A DNA stretch of 64,000 bases from Arthrobacter sp. FW306-07-I (GCF_021800405.1 NZ_CP084550.1:186001-250000); one strand, 5' to 3'; counted from the stretch's first letter, positions 46,998-59,235 are shown. Made by a program: numbers and translations. Notes: generated from the letters alone by a model not told the origin.

Positions 46998-47171
46998 ATG
47001 GAATACGTAGCAGTACTTCTTCCCTCCCTGGTGGTGGGCCTGCTGTTCTGGTTCGCCATGAAGGCAATCTTTAACGCTGACAAGGCCGAGCGGCAGGCGG
47101 AAGCCCGCGCCCAGGCCGAAGCCGATTCCCTTCCGGCACCCTCCGAGCAGCAGGGCCCCGAATCCAAATAG
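46998..47171 (+). CDS. 57-residue single-pass membrane protein
   Basis: Begins 2 bp after the lysS stop, so it is translationally coupled. One N-terminal membrane helix (about residues 4-23, VAVLLPSLVVGLLFWFAMKA) is followed by a charged Ala/Glu/Arg helix and a Pro-rich tail. Position between lysS and lsr2 and clean codon use support a real gene. Function unknown. Confidence 0.7.
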   Translation: MEYVAVLLPSLVVGLLFWFAMKAIFNADKAERQAEARAQAEADSLPAPSEQQGPESK

Positions 47172-47221
47172 GTAAAAGCCCCCTATTCCCAGGCTTTATC
47201 CCCAAGGAACCATTAGGCGCT

Positions 47222-47251
47222 TTGACGCGTTGCCAAGATAAGAGTCATACT
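47222..47251 (+). promoter_or_regulatory. Candidate promoter of lsr2
   Basis: -35 TTGACG (47222-47227), 18-bp spacer, -10 CATACT (47246-47251), in an AT-rich stretch unusual for this window. It leaves a leader of about 50 nt. Confidence 0.5.
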
Positions 47252-47310
47252 TTTTTTGGGAAACATCCTGCTTTTCTGAAAACCGACTTTCCAGCAAGAG
47301 GAAGACCTTA

Positions 47311-47643
47311 ATGGCACAGAAAGTAAACATCATCCTTGTTGATGATCTGGATGGGGGATCCGCAGACGAGAATGTTAAGTTTGGCCTCGACGGGGTCAGC
47401 TATGAGATTGACCTGTCGGCAGCCAATGCCGCTGAGCTTCGGTCTTCATTGGAGAGGTTCATCAACGCTGCGCGCAAGGCGTCCGGAGGCCGCAGCCAGC
47501 GGGCCACCAAGGCGTCCACCGCGGGCCGCAGCCACGATTCAGCACAAATCCGCCAATGGGCACGGGATAACGGCTACACGGTTAACAGCCGCGGCCGAAT
47601 TCAGGCCGAAATCCAGGAAGCCTACCAAAAGGCAAATTCGTAG
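47311..47643 (+). CDS. lsr2: Lsr2 family nucleoid-associated protein (H-NS-like)
   Basis: A 110-aa protein that binds AT-rich DNA, bridges it and silences foreign genes. The N-terminal dimerisation domain starts MAQKVNIILVDDLDGG; the C-terminal DNA-binding domain carries the AT-hook-like RGR in NSRGRIQAEI, preceded by QIRQWARDNGY. Length is typical. AGAGGAAG precedes the ATG. Strong terminator downstream. Its own AT-rich promoter region could be a site of autoregulation. Confidence 0.95.
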   Translation: MAQKVNIILVDDLDGGSADENVKFGLDGVSYEIDLSAANAAELRSSLERFINAARKASGGRSQRATKASTAGRSHDSAQIRQWARDNGYTVNSRGRIQAEIQEAYQKANS

Positions 47644-47663
47644 GACGGCGATAGCTCGACTAA

Positions 47664-47701
47664 AGAGCCCTGCTTCCCATATTGGGCGGCAGGGCTTTTT
47701 G
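47664..47701 (+). terminator. Rho-independent terminator after lsr2
   Basis: AGCCCTGC (47666-47673) pairs with GCAGGGCT (47689-47696), followed by TTTTT. It also separates lsr2 from the convergent membrane-protein gene. Confidence 0.85.
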
Positions 47702-47770
47702 GTGCACCTGAATTCCGCGGCGGAGGAGCAATTATCCCTGCAGGGCTGCAGCAGTTTGATGGCCGTGCGA

Positions 47771-48346
47771 TTACCTCCGCAAGAGGCTGCCGGCAGCGAA
47801 CTGTTCGGCAAGGTAGAACACGAAGGGCGGAATATCGCCTGTTTTCGCCAGCGCGGCTCCGCAACCGACGGTGGCCAGGGCCAGGGCTGCCGCTTCTTTC
47901 TCCCGGTGCAGGCCCGCCAGGGCTCCGGACAGGGATCCAAGCGCGAGCACGTGCAGCCATGCGTAGGTAAGGAATGGCCAAGCCGGGAAGCGGCGGGCCG
48001 CGAAACGCTCCAGGTCCGCTGCGCGCATCGCGAGTTCGGACACGAACAACGGGGCGCCTGCAGCAAGTGCGACGGCGGCCGTGCCGGCGAGCGACCGGCT
48101 CCGCCCCTCCGGGAGGGCAAGGGCCAGTCGGGCGATCGCCGCGGGCATGGCGGCGGTTCCTGCCGCAGCGACGTGTTGTCCCGCCACCCACCACCGCCGC
48201 CCCTTTCGGAGCATTTCGAGTCGTTGGGCGGCGTCAGGCCCGAGGTATACCCCCGGCACCGGGCTGATGCCCACCAGCCACACTGCTCCGGCAATAAGCG
48301 CAACACGGGCCGGCCGCTTCACGCGTTCCAGGTCCACCTTCGACAT
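47771..48346 (-). CDS. Hypothetical membrane protein
   Basis: A 191-aa protein with about five hydrophobic segments (near residues 12-30, 52-70, 80-105, 120-145 and 150-172). It starts MSKVDLERVKRPARVALIAG with GGGAGG about 8 nt upstream; longer frames through it run antisense to clpC and are not real. I do not recognise the family. It lies convergent with lsr2 and divergent from clpC. Confidence 0.65.
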   Translation of the reverse strand: MSKVDLERVKRPARVALIAGAVWLVGISPVPGVYLGPDAAQRLEMLRKGRRWWVAGQHVAAAGTAAMPAAIARLALALPEGRSRSLAGTAAVALAAGAPLFVSELAMRAADLERFAARRFPAWPFLTYAWLHVLALGSLSGALAGLHREKEAAALALATVGCGAALAKTGDIPPFVFYLAEQFAAGSLLRR

Positions 48347-48619
48347 ATTCCACGCCTCCCGCCATTTTCCCGGCTGGCACGTTCCGTACGGATGCCGCTC
48401 CCTGCCCGCCATTAAGGCCAAGGATGGGCCACCGCAGGGCCACGGACAAGGGCATTTTGGCGGTCTTTCCCATTGCCCGGAGACCAAGGCAGGAAGTCCG
48501 CGCCGGAGGACGTGGCGGATATTCCGTAAACACTGCGGTTTCCCCTGTGGCGAACACGCTCCACATCGCCGGGCGGGCCACGTAGCATCAAAGTACGTCG
48601 TAGCTAGGAGTGTGGCGAA

Positions 48620-51112
<2,493 letters not shown>

Positions 51113-51123
51113 GTTCCACAGCC

Positions 51124-51161
51124 AAAGCCCCGCCACTCCACAAAGGAGCGGCGGGGCTTTT
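51124..51161 (+). terminator. Rho-independent terminator after clpC
   Basis: GCCCCGCC (51127-51134) pairs with GGCGGGGC (51150-51157), extended by inner CTCC/GGAG and outer AAA/TTT pairs, followed by TTTTGC. Confidence 0.9.
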
Positions 51162-51360
51162 GCTTTGCCCTTTCCACCCCGTCACTGGTTGCCGCCGCTC
51201 CGGCACCGGCGCCATTTGCCGCTTGCTGCTCCTTCGTCGCTTTGACGCAAGCTACACAAATGACCCCGGTGCCGGACCCAGCCGCGGAGAAGCACCCACG
51301 CGTAGCCGGGTGCCGTGTGTCGACTGTGATGGCGGACACAAAACGTGTTGAATCGGGAGC

Positions 51361-53484
51361 ATGGCTAATCAGAATCCGGCGATCCCGGACGAGCAACCGC
51401 TGACCCCTTTCCATGACCTCGACCATTACCTGTCCATCCCCCGGGTAAGCGGCCTGGCACTGAGCCCGGACGGCACGCGGCTGGTCACCACTGTGAGCAC
51501 CTTGAACGGTAAAGGCACCGAATTCGCCACCGCACTGTGGGAGCTGGACCCGGCCGGGCAGAAGCACGCCCGGCGCATCACCCGCAGCGCCAAGGGCGAG
51601 GCCGGTGCCGCGTTCGCAGCCAATGGGGACGTCTACTTCACGTCCGCCCGTCCCGATCCGGACAGCCCCGACGAAGATCCGGTGAGCGCGCTGTGGCTGC
51701 TCCCGGCCGACGGCGGCGAAGCAAGGGTGGTCCTCAGCCGGCCGGGCGGCGTCAGCAGGGTAATCACGGCCAGGGGCGCCGATGCGGCGTTCGTGACGGC
51801 CGAGGTCCTGGCAGGTTCCGCTGACGAGGAGGACGACGCTGAACGGCGCAAGTCCCGCAAGGACAAGAAGGTCTCTGCCATCCTGCACAGCGAGTATCCG
51901 GTCCGGTACTGGGACGCGGACCTGGGGCCCGGTCAGCCGCGGATCTTCGCTGTGGAAGCGGGGGAAAAAGAAGGAGCCGGCACGCCCACAACGGTTGATG
52001 CCACCGCTCCCTTGGTCCTGCGCAACCTGACGCCCGACGCCGGCCCGCGGCTCAGGGAGGCGGAGACCGTGGTCAGCCCCGATGGGAAGACCATCTACAG
52101 CGGCTACACCAAGCCTCTTGCGAAGGCGGACAGCCGGTCCATTCTGGTGGCTGTCGATGTGGCGTCCGGCAGCCTCAAAGTGCTGCTGGACCAGGAAGGC
52201 ATGAGCTACTTCCCGGGACCCGTCAGCCCCGATGGCCGCACGCTCGTGGTGGTCAGCGAGAGTGATTCCACCCCTCACCGGGCCCCCGAAATCAAGATGT
52301 ACCTGCTCGACGTCTCCGGCCAGGCGCCGGAGGAGGGCGGCGGACTGCAGCCACTGGCCCACGATTGGGATCGCTGGCCCAAGCCTGCGGCGTGGCTTCC
52401 GGACGGTTCCGGCCTCCTGGTTACAGCGGACGACGACGGCGCGTCGCCGGTTTTTCGGGTCAGCGTTCCGTCGGCTGCCGCTGAGGTGGGCGTCACCCGG
52501 GTGACGCAGGACGCTGCGGCCTACTCCGACGTCGTAATTTCGCCGGAGGGGCGCAGCGCCTATGCCCTGCGCAGCTCGTACGAGTTCCCGGCCGAGGCCG
52601 TACGGATCGACCTGGCCACTGGGGAAACCACCCGCCTCCCTGCCCCTGCCGAGCGGCCGTCCTACCTTGGCCGGATGGAGCGCATCGCCGCAACCGCCGC
52701 GGACGGCTCGCGCGTGCCCGCCTACCTGGCCCTCCCGGAGGGTGCTTCCGCGGACCAGCCGGCACCGCTGCTCCTGTGGATCCACGGCGGCCCGCTGGGA
52801 TCGTGGAACGCGTGGACCTGGCGCTGGAACCCCTGGCTCCTGACGGCGAAGGGGTACGCGGTGCTGCTGCCGGATCCGGCGCTGTCCACCGGCTACGGGC
52901 AGTCGTACATCCAGCGCGGCTGGGGATCATGGGGGAAGGCGCCCTTCACAGACCTCATGGCAGTGACCGATGCCGCCGTACGGCGGCCCGACATCGACGA
53001 GGCCCGGACCGCGGCGATGGGTGGCTCCTTCGGCGGCTACATGGCCAACTGGGTGGCGGGCAACACAGACCGGTTCAAGGCGGTCGTCACCCATGCGAGC
53101 CTCTGGGCCCTGGACCAGTTCGGGCCCACCACCGACGCCTCTCAGTATTGGCTGAAGGAAATGACCGAGGAAATGGCGCTGGAGAACTCGCCGCACCTCC
53201 ATGCCGAGAACATCAGCACCCCCATGCTGGTGATCCACGGTGACAAGGACTACCGGGTGCCCATCGGCGAAGGCCTGCGGCTCTGGTATGAACTGCTGTC
53301 CAAGTCCCAGCTGGCGGCGGACCAGGACGGACAGACTCCGCACCGGTTCCTCTACTTCCCGGACGAGAACCACTGGGTCCTCCAGCCGCAACACGCCAAG
53401 GTCTGGTACCAGGTGGTGGAGTGGTTCCTGGCAAAGAACGTCCTGGGCCAGGATCTCGAGTTGCCTGCCGAGCTGGGGCTCTAG
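51361..53484 (+). CDS. S9 family peptidase (prolyl-oligopeptidase / acylaminoacyl-peptidase type)
   Basis: A 707-aa serine peptidase. The first 420 residues form the beta-propeller (repeated YLLDV/SPDG-like blades), the last 260 the alpha/beta hydrolase domain. Nucleophile Ser556 is in MGGSFGGYMANW; the Asp is in VIHGDKDYRVP and the His in FPDENHWV. No signal peptide, so cytosolic cleavage of small peptides is likely. GGGAG lies 3-4 nt before the ATG. A TGTGTC...GACACA inverted repeat at about 51316-51342 may be regulatory. Confidence 0.92.
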   Translation: MANQNPAIPDEQPLTPFHDLDHYLSIPRVSGLALSPDGTRLVTTVSTLNGKGTEFATALWELDPAGQKHARRITRSAKGEAGAAFAANGDVYFTSARPDPDSPDEDPVSALWLLPADGGEARVVLSRPGGVSRVITARGADAAFVTAEVLAGSADEEDDAERRKSRKDKKVSAILHSEYPVRYWDADLGPGQPRIFAVEAGEKEGAGTPTTVDATAPLVLRNLTPDAGPRLREAETVVSPDGKTIYSGYTKPLAKADSRSILVAVDVASGSLKVLLDQEGMSYFPGPVSPDGRTLVVVSESDSTPHRAPEIKMYLLDVSGQAPEEGGGLQPLAHDWDRWPKPAAWLPDGSGLLVTADDDGASPVFRVSVPSAAAEVGVTRVTQDAAAYSDVVISPEGRSAYALRSSYEFPAEAVRIDLATGETTRLPAPAERPSYLGRMERIAATAADGSRVPAYLALPEGASADQPAPLLLWIHGGPLGSWNAWTWRWNPWLLTAKGYAVLLPDPALSTGYGQSYIQRGWGSWGKAPFTDLMAVTDAAVRRPDIDEARTAAMGGSFGGYMANWVAGNTDRFKAVVTHASLWALDQFGPTTDASQYWLKEMTEEMALENSPHLHAENISTPMLVIHGDKDYRVPIGEGLRLWYELLSKSQLAADQDGQTPHRFLYFPDENHWVLQPQHAKVWYQVVEWFLAKNVLGQDLELPAELGL

Positions 53485-53573
53485 GTTGGTCGGCTTTGCG
53501 CCGTCGGCCGAGGCATTTGCCGGCACCGGAACGCCCCGCCCCGTCCGCAACCAGCCGAGAGCCCTTCGCCTCG

Positions 53574-53579
53574 TAGGAT
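53574..53579 (+). promoter_or_regulatory. -10 element for leaderless argA-like gene
   Basis: TAGGAT, then 6 nt, then GTG at 53586. No Shine-Dalgarno. Confidence 0.6.
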
Positions 53580-53585
53580 GGCTGT

Positions 53586-54095
53586 GTGACCGACTCCTTC
53601 CACATCCGCCCAGCACGCACCAGCGACGTCCCCGCCATCAAGAGGTTGGTGGCACCCCTGGCCGAGGAGCGCATCCTGATGGCGAAGGAGACGGTGGCCT
53701 ATTACGAGAGCCTCCAGGAGTTCCGCATCGCCGAGTCCAGCGACGGCGAAATGATCGGCTGCGGCGCCCTGCATGTCATGTGGGAGGACCTGGCCGAAAT
53801 CCGCACCCTTGCAGCGTCGGGGGAGTGGCGCGGCAGAGGGGTGGGGCATGTCCTGGTGGAGAGCCTGCTGCAAGAAGCCCGGGCCCTGGGGGTATCCCGC
53901 GTCTTCTGCCTCACCTTCGAGGTGGATTTCTTCAAGCGTCACGGATTCGAAGTCATGGCGGACCAGTCGGCGGTGGATCCGGAAGTCTATTCGGAGCTGC
54001 TGCGCTCCCATGACGAGGGCGTGGCGGAGTTCCTGGACCTGGCACGCGTCAAGCCCAACACCCTTGGCAACACCCGGATGATCCGCACCCTCTAA
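53586..54095 (+). CDS. argA: Amino-acid N-acetyltransferase (ArgA-like, GNAT)
   Basis: A 169-aa GNAT protein closely resembling M. tuberculosis Rv2747, the short ArgA that acetylates glutamine/glutamate at the first step of arginine synthesis. Shared segments: RPARTSDVPAIKRLV, QEFRIAE, GCGALHVMWEDLAEIRT, the acetyl-CoA loop RGRGVGHVLVE, and the C-terminal GVAEFLDLARVKPNTLGN. It lacks the kinase-like domain of E. coli ArgA. No other arg gene is adjacent. Confidence 0.85.
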   Translation: MTDSFHIRPARTSDVPAIKRLVAPLAEERILMAKETVAYYESLQEFRIAESSDGEMIGCGALHVMWEDLAEIRTLAASGEWRGRGVGHVLVESLLQEARALGVSRVFCLTFEVDFFKRHGFEVMADQSAVDPEVYSELLRSHDEGVAEFLDLARVKPNTLGNTRMIRTL

Positions 54096-54186
54096 AGGCG
54101 TCCGCAGACGGCATTCAGAAACCCCTCTTGGCTTTACTCGAATTGATGGATAAACTGCTGAAGGCCGATATGTGGGGGGCCTCAGG

Positions 54187-54216
54187 AAAGGGACAGTCAT
54201 TGGGGGCTGTCCCTTT
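54187..54216. terminator. Perfect 10-bp hairpin between argA-like gene and dhaK
   Basis: AAAGGGACAG (54187-54196) and CTGTCCCTTT (54207-54216) around a 10-nt loop. It is 90 bp past the argA-like stop and may end that transcript, although no T-run follows. The rest of the 54096-54343 gap shows no other feature except the dhaK ribosome site. Confidence 0.55.
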
Positions 54217-54343
54217 GCTGCGTCCGGGTCGCAAACCTGTGGGATAAGTGCGGAAAAGTGGGGTGGAGGAGCCTACCGCCAGTCGCGATCCCGGTAGTAG
54301 GGTCAGACACACATCCTTCAGGAGCACAGCCAGGAGCAACGCC

Positions 54344-55341
<998 letters not shown>

Positions 55342-55345
<4 letters not shown>

Positions 55346-55980
55346 CCGTGATCCTGGACGTCAACTGGGCCGTGAAGTGGCTGACCCTGTGCGCGCAGGC
55401 CATGGCAGAGCACCGCGTTGAACTCATCGAACTGGACCGGGCCATTGGCGACTCGGACCACGGCGAGAACATGGACCGGGGCTTCCAGGCCGTCCTGGCC
55501 AAGCTCGGCGAATCGACGCCGGAGACGCCCGGGGCTGCGCTGAAGATGACCGCCATGACGCTGATGTCCAAGGTGGGCGGCGCCGCAGGGCCGCTCTACG
55601 GCACTGCCTTCCTTCGCGCCGCCACCGCACTCGGCGATTCCGCTGAAGTTGATGCAGCCGCCCTGGCCGGGGCCCTGGCGGCTGCGCGGGACGGGATTGT
55701 GGCGCGCGGGAAGGCCGAGTCAGGGGACAAGACCATGGTGGATGCCTGGACCCCGGCTGTCGACGCTGCCCGCGCAGCAGCGGACGGCGGAAGCGCCGAT
55801 GTCCTGGGCGTCCTGGTGGCGGCGGCCGAGGCTGCCGAAGCAGGGGCGGTGGCAACGGATCCGATGGTCGCAAGGAAAGGCCGGGCCAGCTACCTCGGCG
55901 AACGCAGCGCCGGCCACCGGGACCCCGGCGCCGTATCCAGCGCGCTGATCCTCCGCGCCGCCGTTGGGGCGGCTGCGTGA
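55342..55980 (+). CDS. dhaL: Dihydroxyacetone kinase, DhaL (ADP-binding) subunit
   Basis: A 212-aa subunit carrying ADP, which is rephosphorylated in place by DhaM. The magnesium/ADP site is seen as [14 protein letters not shown], followed by [19 protein letters not shown] and the GDKTMVDAW segment. GTG start overlaps the dhaK stop; another GTG two codons on is possible. It overlaps dhaM by 4 bp. Confidence 0.94.
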
Positions 55981-56717
55981 CCGTCAGCATCGTTGTGGTG
56001 TCCCATAGCGAAAAAATTGCCGACGGCGCCGTGGAGCTTGCCGCCCAAATGGCACCGGACGTGATCATCCTGCCCGCCGGCGGCACCGACGACGGCAGGA
56101 TCGGCACCAGCCTGGAGAAGGTCCTCGCCGCCCTGGAACAGGCGGGCGGGCAGGATGGCGGCCAGGCAGGCGGACAAGCCGACGGGGATGGCGTTGCGGC
56201 GAACGGCACAGTAGTCATCACGGACCTGGGATCAGCAGTGATGACCGCGGAATCTGCCCTCGAGTTCCTGGAAAACCCAGCCGGCGTCCTGCTCGCCGAT
56301 GCACCGTTGGTCGAAGGCCTGGTGGCCGCAGCCGTCGCGGCACAGGGCGGAGCCGATGTGCAGGCCGTGCGGAACGCGGCAGAAGCTGCAGGGGGCGGGA
56401 CGCATCAGGCGGAGCAGGCTTCCGCGCCGGAGGAGCTGGAGCCTGTCACCAGCGCCGCGCCTGACAGCACCGGCGACTTCGAATTGGTCAACCAGGCAGG
56501 CATGCATGCGCGGCCTGCCGCGAAAGTGGCCGGGGGCCTGGCCTCCCTGGACGCCGAAGTCACCATCAACGGCGTGGACGGCGCGTCCATGACCGGGCTG
56601 ATGACCCTCGGCGCCGGCAAAGGCAGCGTGCTGCACGTTGAAGCGTGGGGACCTGATGCGGAACGGGCCGTGGAGTATGTGGGCGGCTTGGTGGAGGCTG
56701 GTTTCGGCGAGCCCTGA
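55977..56717 (+). CDS. dhaM: DhaM: PTS-dependent phosphodonor (EIIA-man plus HPr domains)
   Basis: A 246-aa phosphocarrier. The EIIA(Man)-like domain has its active His10 in VVVSHSEKIADG; the HPr domain begins near residue 165 with active His177 in NQAGMHARPAAKVAG. Phosphate passes from the PTS to DhaL-ADP. There is no EI-like domain, unlike E. coli DhaM. A Gln/Gly/Asp-rich insert (about residues 55-75) interrupts the EIIA domain between strands. GTG start overlaps dhaL. Confidence 0.93.
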   Translation: MTVSIVVVSHSEKIADGAVELAAQMAPDVIILPAGGTDDGRIGTSLEKVLAALEQAGGQDGGQAGGQADGDGVAANGTVVITDLGSAVMTAESALEFLENPAGVLLADAPLVEGLVAAAVAAQGGADVQAVRNAAEAAGGGTHQAEQASAPEELEPVTSAAPDSTGDFELVNQAGMHARPAAKVAGGLASLDAEVTINGVDGASMTGLMTLGAGKGSVLHVEAWGPDAERAVEYVGGLVEAGFGEP

Positions 56718-56739
56718 CCACCCCGCCCGTTCCTGCGAA

Positions 56740-56745
56740 TAAGCT
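56740..56745 (+). promoter_or_regulatory. -10 element for leaderless small gene
   Basis: TAAGCT, then 7 nt, then ATG at 56753. Confidence 0.45.
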
Positions 56746-56752
56746 CGGTGGC

Positions 56753-56926
56753 ATGGAACGGCCGCTTACAGACAACTCCCAGGAAATCGAAGTGCTGGAC
56801 GGCCAAATCTCCATGGAGGAACTGCTCGCCGAGCTCGGCTTCAACTGGACGGCAGAACCCGCTGGCGGCGGCGCGGAAGCCGGCGATGCCGAGGGCGATA
56901 CATTCAGCCAGCCCGCGCTGTTCTAG
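56753..56926 (+). CDS. 57-residue acidic protein, unknown function
   Basis: Encodes an acidic peptide (MERPLTDNSQEIEVLDGQ, then a Gly/Ala/Glu-rich stretch, ending FSQPALF). A TAAGCT box 7 nt before the ATG indicates a leaderless transcript. It follows dhaM by 35 bp. Not recognised; I judge it real because of the promoter and codon use. Confidence 0.55.
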   Translation: MERPLTDNSQEIEVLDGQISMEELLAELGFNWTAEPAGGGAEAGDAEGDTFSQPALF

Positions 56927-56956
56927 CCGGCCCCTTTCGGGCCCGGCCAGGGTCCG

Positions 56957-57388
56957 CTAACCCAGCGGAAAGACGCCGATAAACCAGAACGAAACAACGG
57001 CAAAGACCGCGAAGAACGCAATCAGGCAGCCCATCACGGTGCGCGGTTCCGAGGAAACCTGGAGCGACTCATTGGGGTTGGCGGGGTTGTAGGCAACCTC
57101 GATCAGCGAGCCCGGCGCCGGCTGCTCCACCGCCGAGATCTCCGACTTGCCCATGAAGAGGGTGCCCTGCGGACCCGTGAACTGGTAGGTGGGGTAGTAG
57201 CGCAGGTTCCGGCTTGAGCCGCCCGCGCCGCTGGTCCATCCGGTGGCGCTGCCGGTGACGGTTGCCTGCGCCCTGGGCCACGCCGCCATCTGTTGCTGCT
57301 GGCGCTTGGTCCTGCGCGCCGCGTAGACCAGTGAAAATATGGCGGCAGCAACAAACAGGGCCCACACGATGTACAGGATGGTTTTCAT
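56957..57388 (-). CDS. DUF3592 membrane protein
   Basis: A 143-aa protein. One helix at each end (residues 2-22, TILYIVWALFVAAAIFSLVY, and about 120-140) surrounds a beta-rich soluble domain with RYYPTYQFTGPQG and EVAYNPANPNES, the DUF3592 hallmark. Function unknown. A GGGGGA site precedes the ATG at 57388. Lies just downstream of mutY in the same direction. Confidence 0.8.
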   Translation of the reverse strand: MKTILYIVWALFVAAAIFSLVYAARRTKRQQQQMAAWPRAQATVTGSATGWTSGAGGSSRNLRYYPTYQFTGPQGTLFMGKSEISAVEQPAPGSLIEVAYNPANPNESLQVSSEPRTVMGCLIAFFAVFAVVSFWFIGVFPLG

Positions 57389-57446
57389 GGTTCCCCCGGT
57401 TCCGGTCACCAAGAAGTATGCCATCCCGGCCCGCGCCGCCGGTGCC

Positions 57447-58481
57447 TCAGGCTGGTAGCCGGAGGCCGCCGTCGTGCATCTCCGCCAGCCCGTCCGCCAG
57501 CAGCCCTGCCAGCGCCCGGTCCAGTTGTTCGGGGGCGGAGTTGAGCCGGTGCAGCGCGGCCAGGGGCACGCTGATCCCCTCCGGCGCGTAGCCAAGATCG
57601 GCCGGTTCGCGGTGGAACATGTCCGGCGGCACGGGTGCATCCGCCAGCCGGAGCACGGCCAGCACGGCGCCGCGGACCTGGCGATCGGTGCCGTGCCATG
57701 ACTGGCCCTTGGGAACGTACGACGGCGGGGGCTCACCGGCGGCGAGCCAGGCACAGGAGTCCCTCACTGGACAGTCGATGCACTTGGGCGCGCGGGCCGT
57801 GCACACCAGGGCACCCAGTTCCATGACCGCGGCGTTCCAGCGCACGGACGTGTCGTCGTCCTCCGGCAGCAGGGCCGCCGCAAGGCGCATCTCCGCCGCC
57901 GTCAGGGCCGGGGCGGGTAGCGCGGTGCCTGAGATGAGCCGGGCGTGCACCCTGCGGATGTTGGTGTCCACCACCGTTTCGCGGCGGCCATACGCAAATG
58001 CTGCCACTGCTGCTGCGGTGTAGCTGCCCACGCCGGGAAGGGCCAGCAGCTCAGCGTAAGTGTCCGGGACCTTGCCGCCGTGCTCCTGCACGATTGCGGT
58101 GGCCGCGGCGTGCAGCCTCAGGGCCCTCCGGGGGTAGCCCAGCCGGCCCCACGAACGGACGGCTTCGCCTGCCGGTTCGCCTGCCAGGCCCGCGGGAGTG
58201 GGCCAGCGTTTGAGCCACTCGTGCCAGACGGGCAGCACCCGGACCACGGGGGTCTGTTGCAGCATGATTTCGCTGACCAGCACTCCCCAGGGGGAGCATT
58301 CAGGCTTACGCCACGGCAGGTCGCGGGCAATGCCGGCGAACCAGTCGTTGACCCGCCTGCGGAGCAGCTCCAGATCCGCGGAGGCGACCGGGGCATCCGT
58401 CTTGGGGGAGGTTTGAGTGTCGATGCCAACACTGTAGTAGATGGGTTGCGCAGTGTGGAAAACCCGGTGTGACCAGAGCAA
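57447..58481 (-). CDS. mutY: A/G-specific adenine glycosylase
   Basis: A 344-aa DNA repair enzyme removing A opposite 8-oxoguanine. Helix-hairpin-helix LPGVGSYTAAAVAAFAYG, catalytic Asp in VVDTNIRRV, catalytic Glu in SEIMLQQTPV, and the iron-sulfur cluster Cys residues in CTARAPKCIDCPVRDSC. The C-terminal NUDIX-like domain is short or replaced, as in other Actinobacteria. Start uncertain: TTG at 58481; the first 25 residues are not conserved. Confidence 0.93.
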   Translation of the reverse strand: MLWSHRVFHTAQPIYYSVGIDTQTSPKTDAPVASADLELLRRRVNDWFAGIARDLPWRKPECSPWGVLVSEIMLQQTPVVRVLPVWHEWLKRWPTPAGLAGEPAGEAVRSWGRLGYPRRALRLHAAATAIVQEHGGKVPDTYAELLALPGVGSYTAAAVAAFAYGRRETVVDTNIRRVHARLISGTALPAPALTAAEMRLAAALLPEDDDTSVRWNAAVMELGALVCTARAPKCIDCPVRDSCAWLAAGEPPPSYVPKGQSWHGTDRQVRGAVLAVLRLADAPVPPDMFHREPADLGYAPEGISVPLAALHRLNSAPEQLDRALAGLLADGLAEMHDGGLRLPA

Positions 58482-58527
58482 TGGGCCCGCGGCGGCGTGG
58501 TGGCGGTTCAGATCCGGAGGCTTTCCC

Positions 58528-58533
58528 TAGCCT
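58528..58533 (+). promoter_or_regulatory. -10 element for leaderless membrane-anchored protein gene
   Basis: TAGCCT, 6 nt, ATG at 58540. The intervening AGGAGG touches the ATG, too close to act as a Shine-Dalgarno. Confidence 0.5.
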
Positions 58534-58539
58534 AGGAGG

Positions 58540-59235
58540 ATGGGCAGGCAAGGCAATTCATCAGCACGCGGCACGTCGGGTTCCAGCAGCGTCCGGAAAC
58601 CGAGCGCCGCTGTCTACCGCCGCCGTCGGCTGTTTGCTGGCGGTGCCCTGCTGCTGGTGATCGCACTGGTGGTCAGTGGGTTCGCCTTGGCGGGTGCCTT
58701 CAAGGGCGGTTCCCGGCAGGCCTCTTCCACCCAGCCTTCTTCCACCGACCCTGCTTCGGCGAACCCGGCTGCCTCAGCAACACCCTCTGCTTCCGCCTCG
58801 GCAACTGCTCCGGCCACGCCGTCGCCCACTGCTTCCGCAACCGCCACCTGCAACCAGAACCTGGTCACTGTCACTGCTTCCACGGACAAGCCCGCCTACG
58901 GCCCCGGCGAAAACCCGATGCTCACCCTGAAGGTGACCAACGGCGGCAAGGTGCCCTGTGAGGTCAACATCGGAACGTCGCAGATGGAATTCCTGGTGAC
59001 CAGCGGCTCGGACCGGATCTTTTCCTCCAAGGACTGCCAGGCGTCCAGCGAGGACCTGGTGAAGGTCATTGCACCCGGTGCCAGCGAAACCGCTAACTTC
59101 CCGTGGAGCCGGAACCGCAGCGCCGAGGGCTGCAAAGCGGTGGCCGCAGCTCCGGGCGGTGGCGGGGCGTACTACATCTTCACCGCGAAGCTGGGCTCAC
59201 GGGCCAGCCCGAAGGCCGTCTTCCAGCTGAACTGA
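58540..59235 (+). CDS. Membrane-anchored extracytoplasmic protein with Ser/Thr/Pro/Ala linker
   Basis: A 231-aa protein: basic N-terminus, one signal-anchor helix (about residues 31-54), a 50-residue Ser/Thr/Ala/Pro linker, then a beta-rich domain of about 125 residues with four Cys (TCNQN, VPCEV, KDCQA, EGCKA) that could form two disulfides. The DKPAYGPGENPMLTLKVTNGG phrase resembles BsuPI/Ig-like extracellular domains. No lipobox Cys. Function unknown. Confidence 0.75.
   Translation: MGRQGNSSARGTSGSSSVRKPSAAVYRRRRLFAGGALLLVIALVVSGFALAGAFKGGSRQASSTQPSSTDPASANPAASATPSASASATAPATPSPTASATATCNQNLVTVTASTDKPAYGPGENPMLTLKVTNGGKVPCEVNIGTSQMEFLVTSGSDRIFSSKDCQASSEDLVKVIAPGASETANFPWSRNRSAEGCKAVAAAPGGGGAYYIFTAKLGSRASPKAVFQLN

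Noticed and set aside
48540..48575. TGTGG...CCACA inverted repeat before clpC as a ClgR or HspR site
   Set aside because: The half-sites do not match the known ClgR or HspR consensus well enough to assign.
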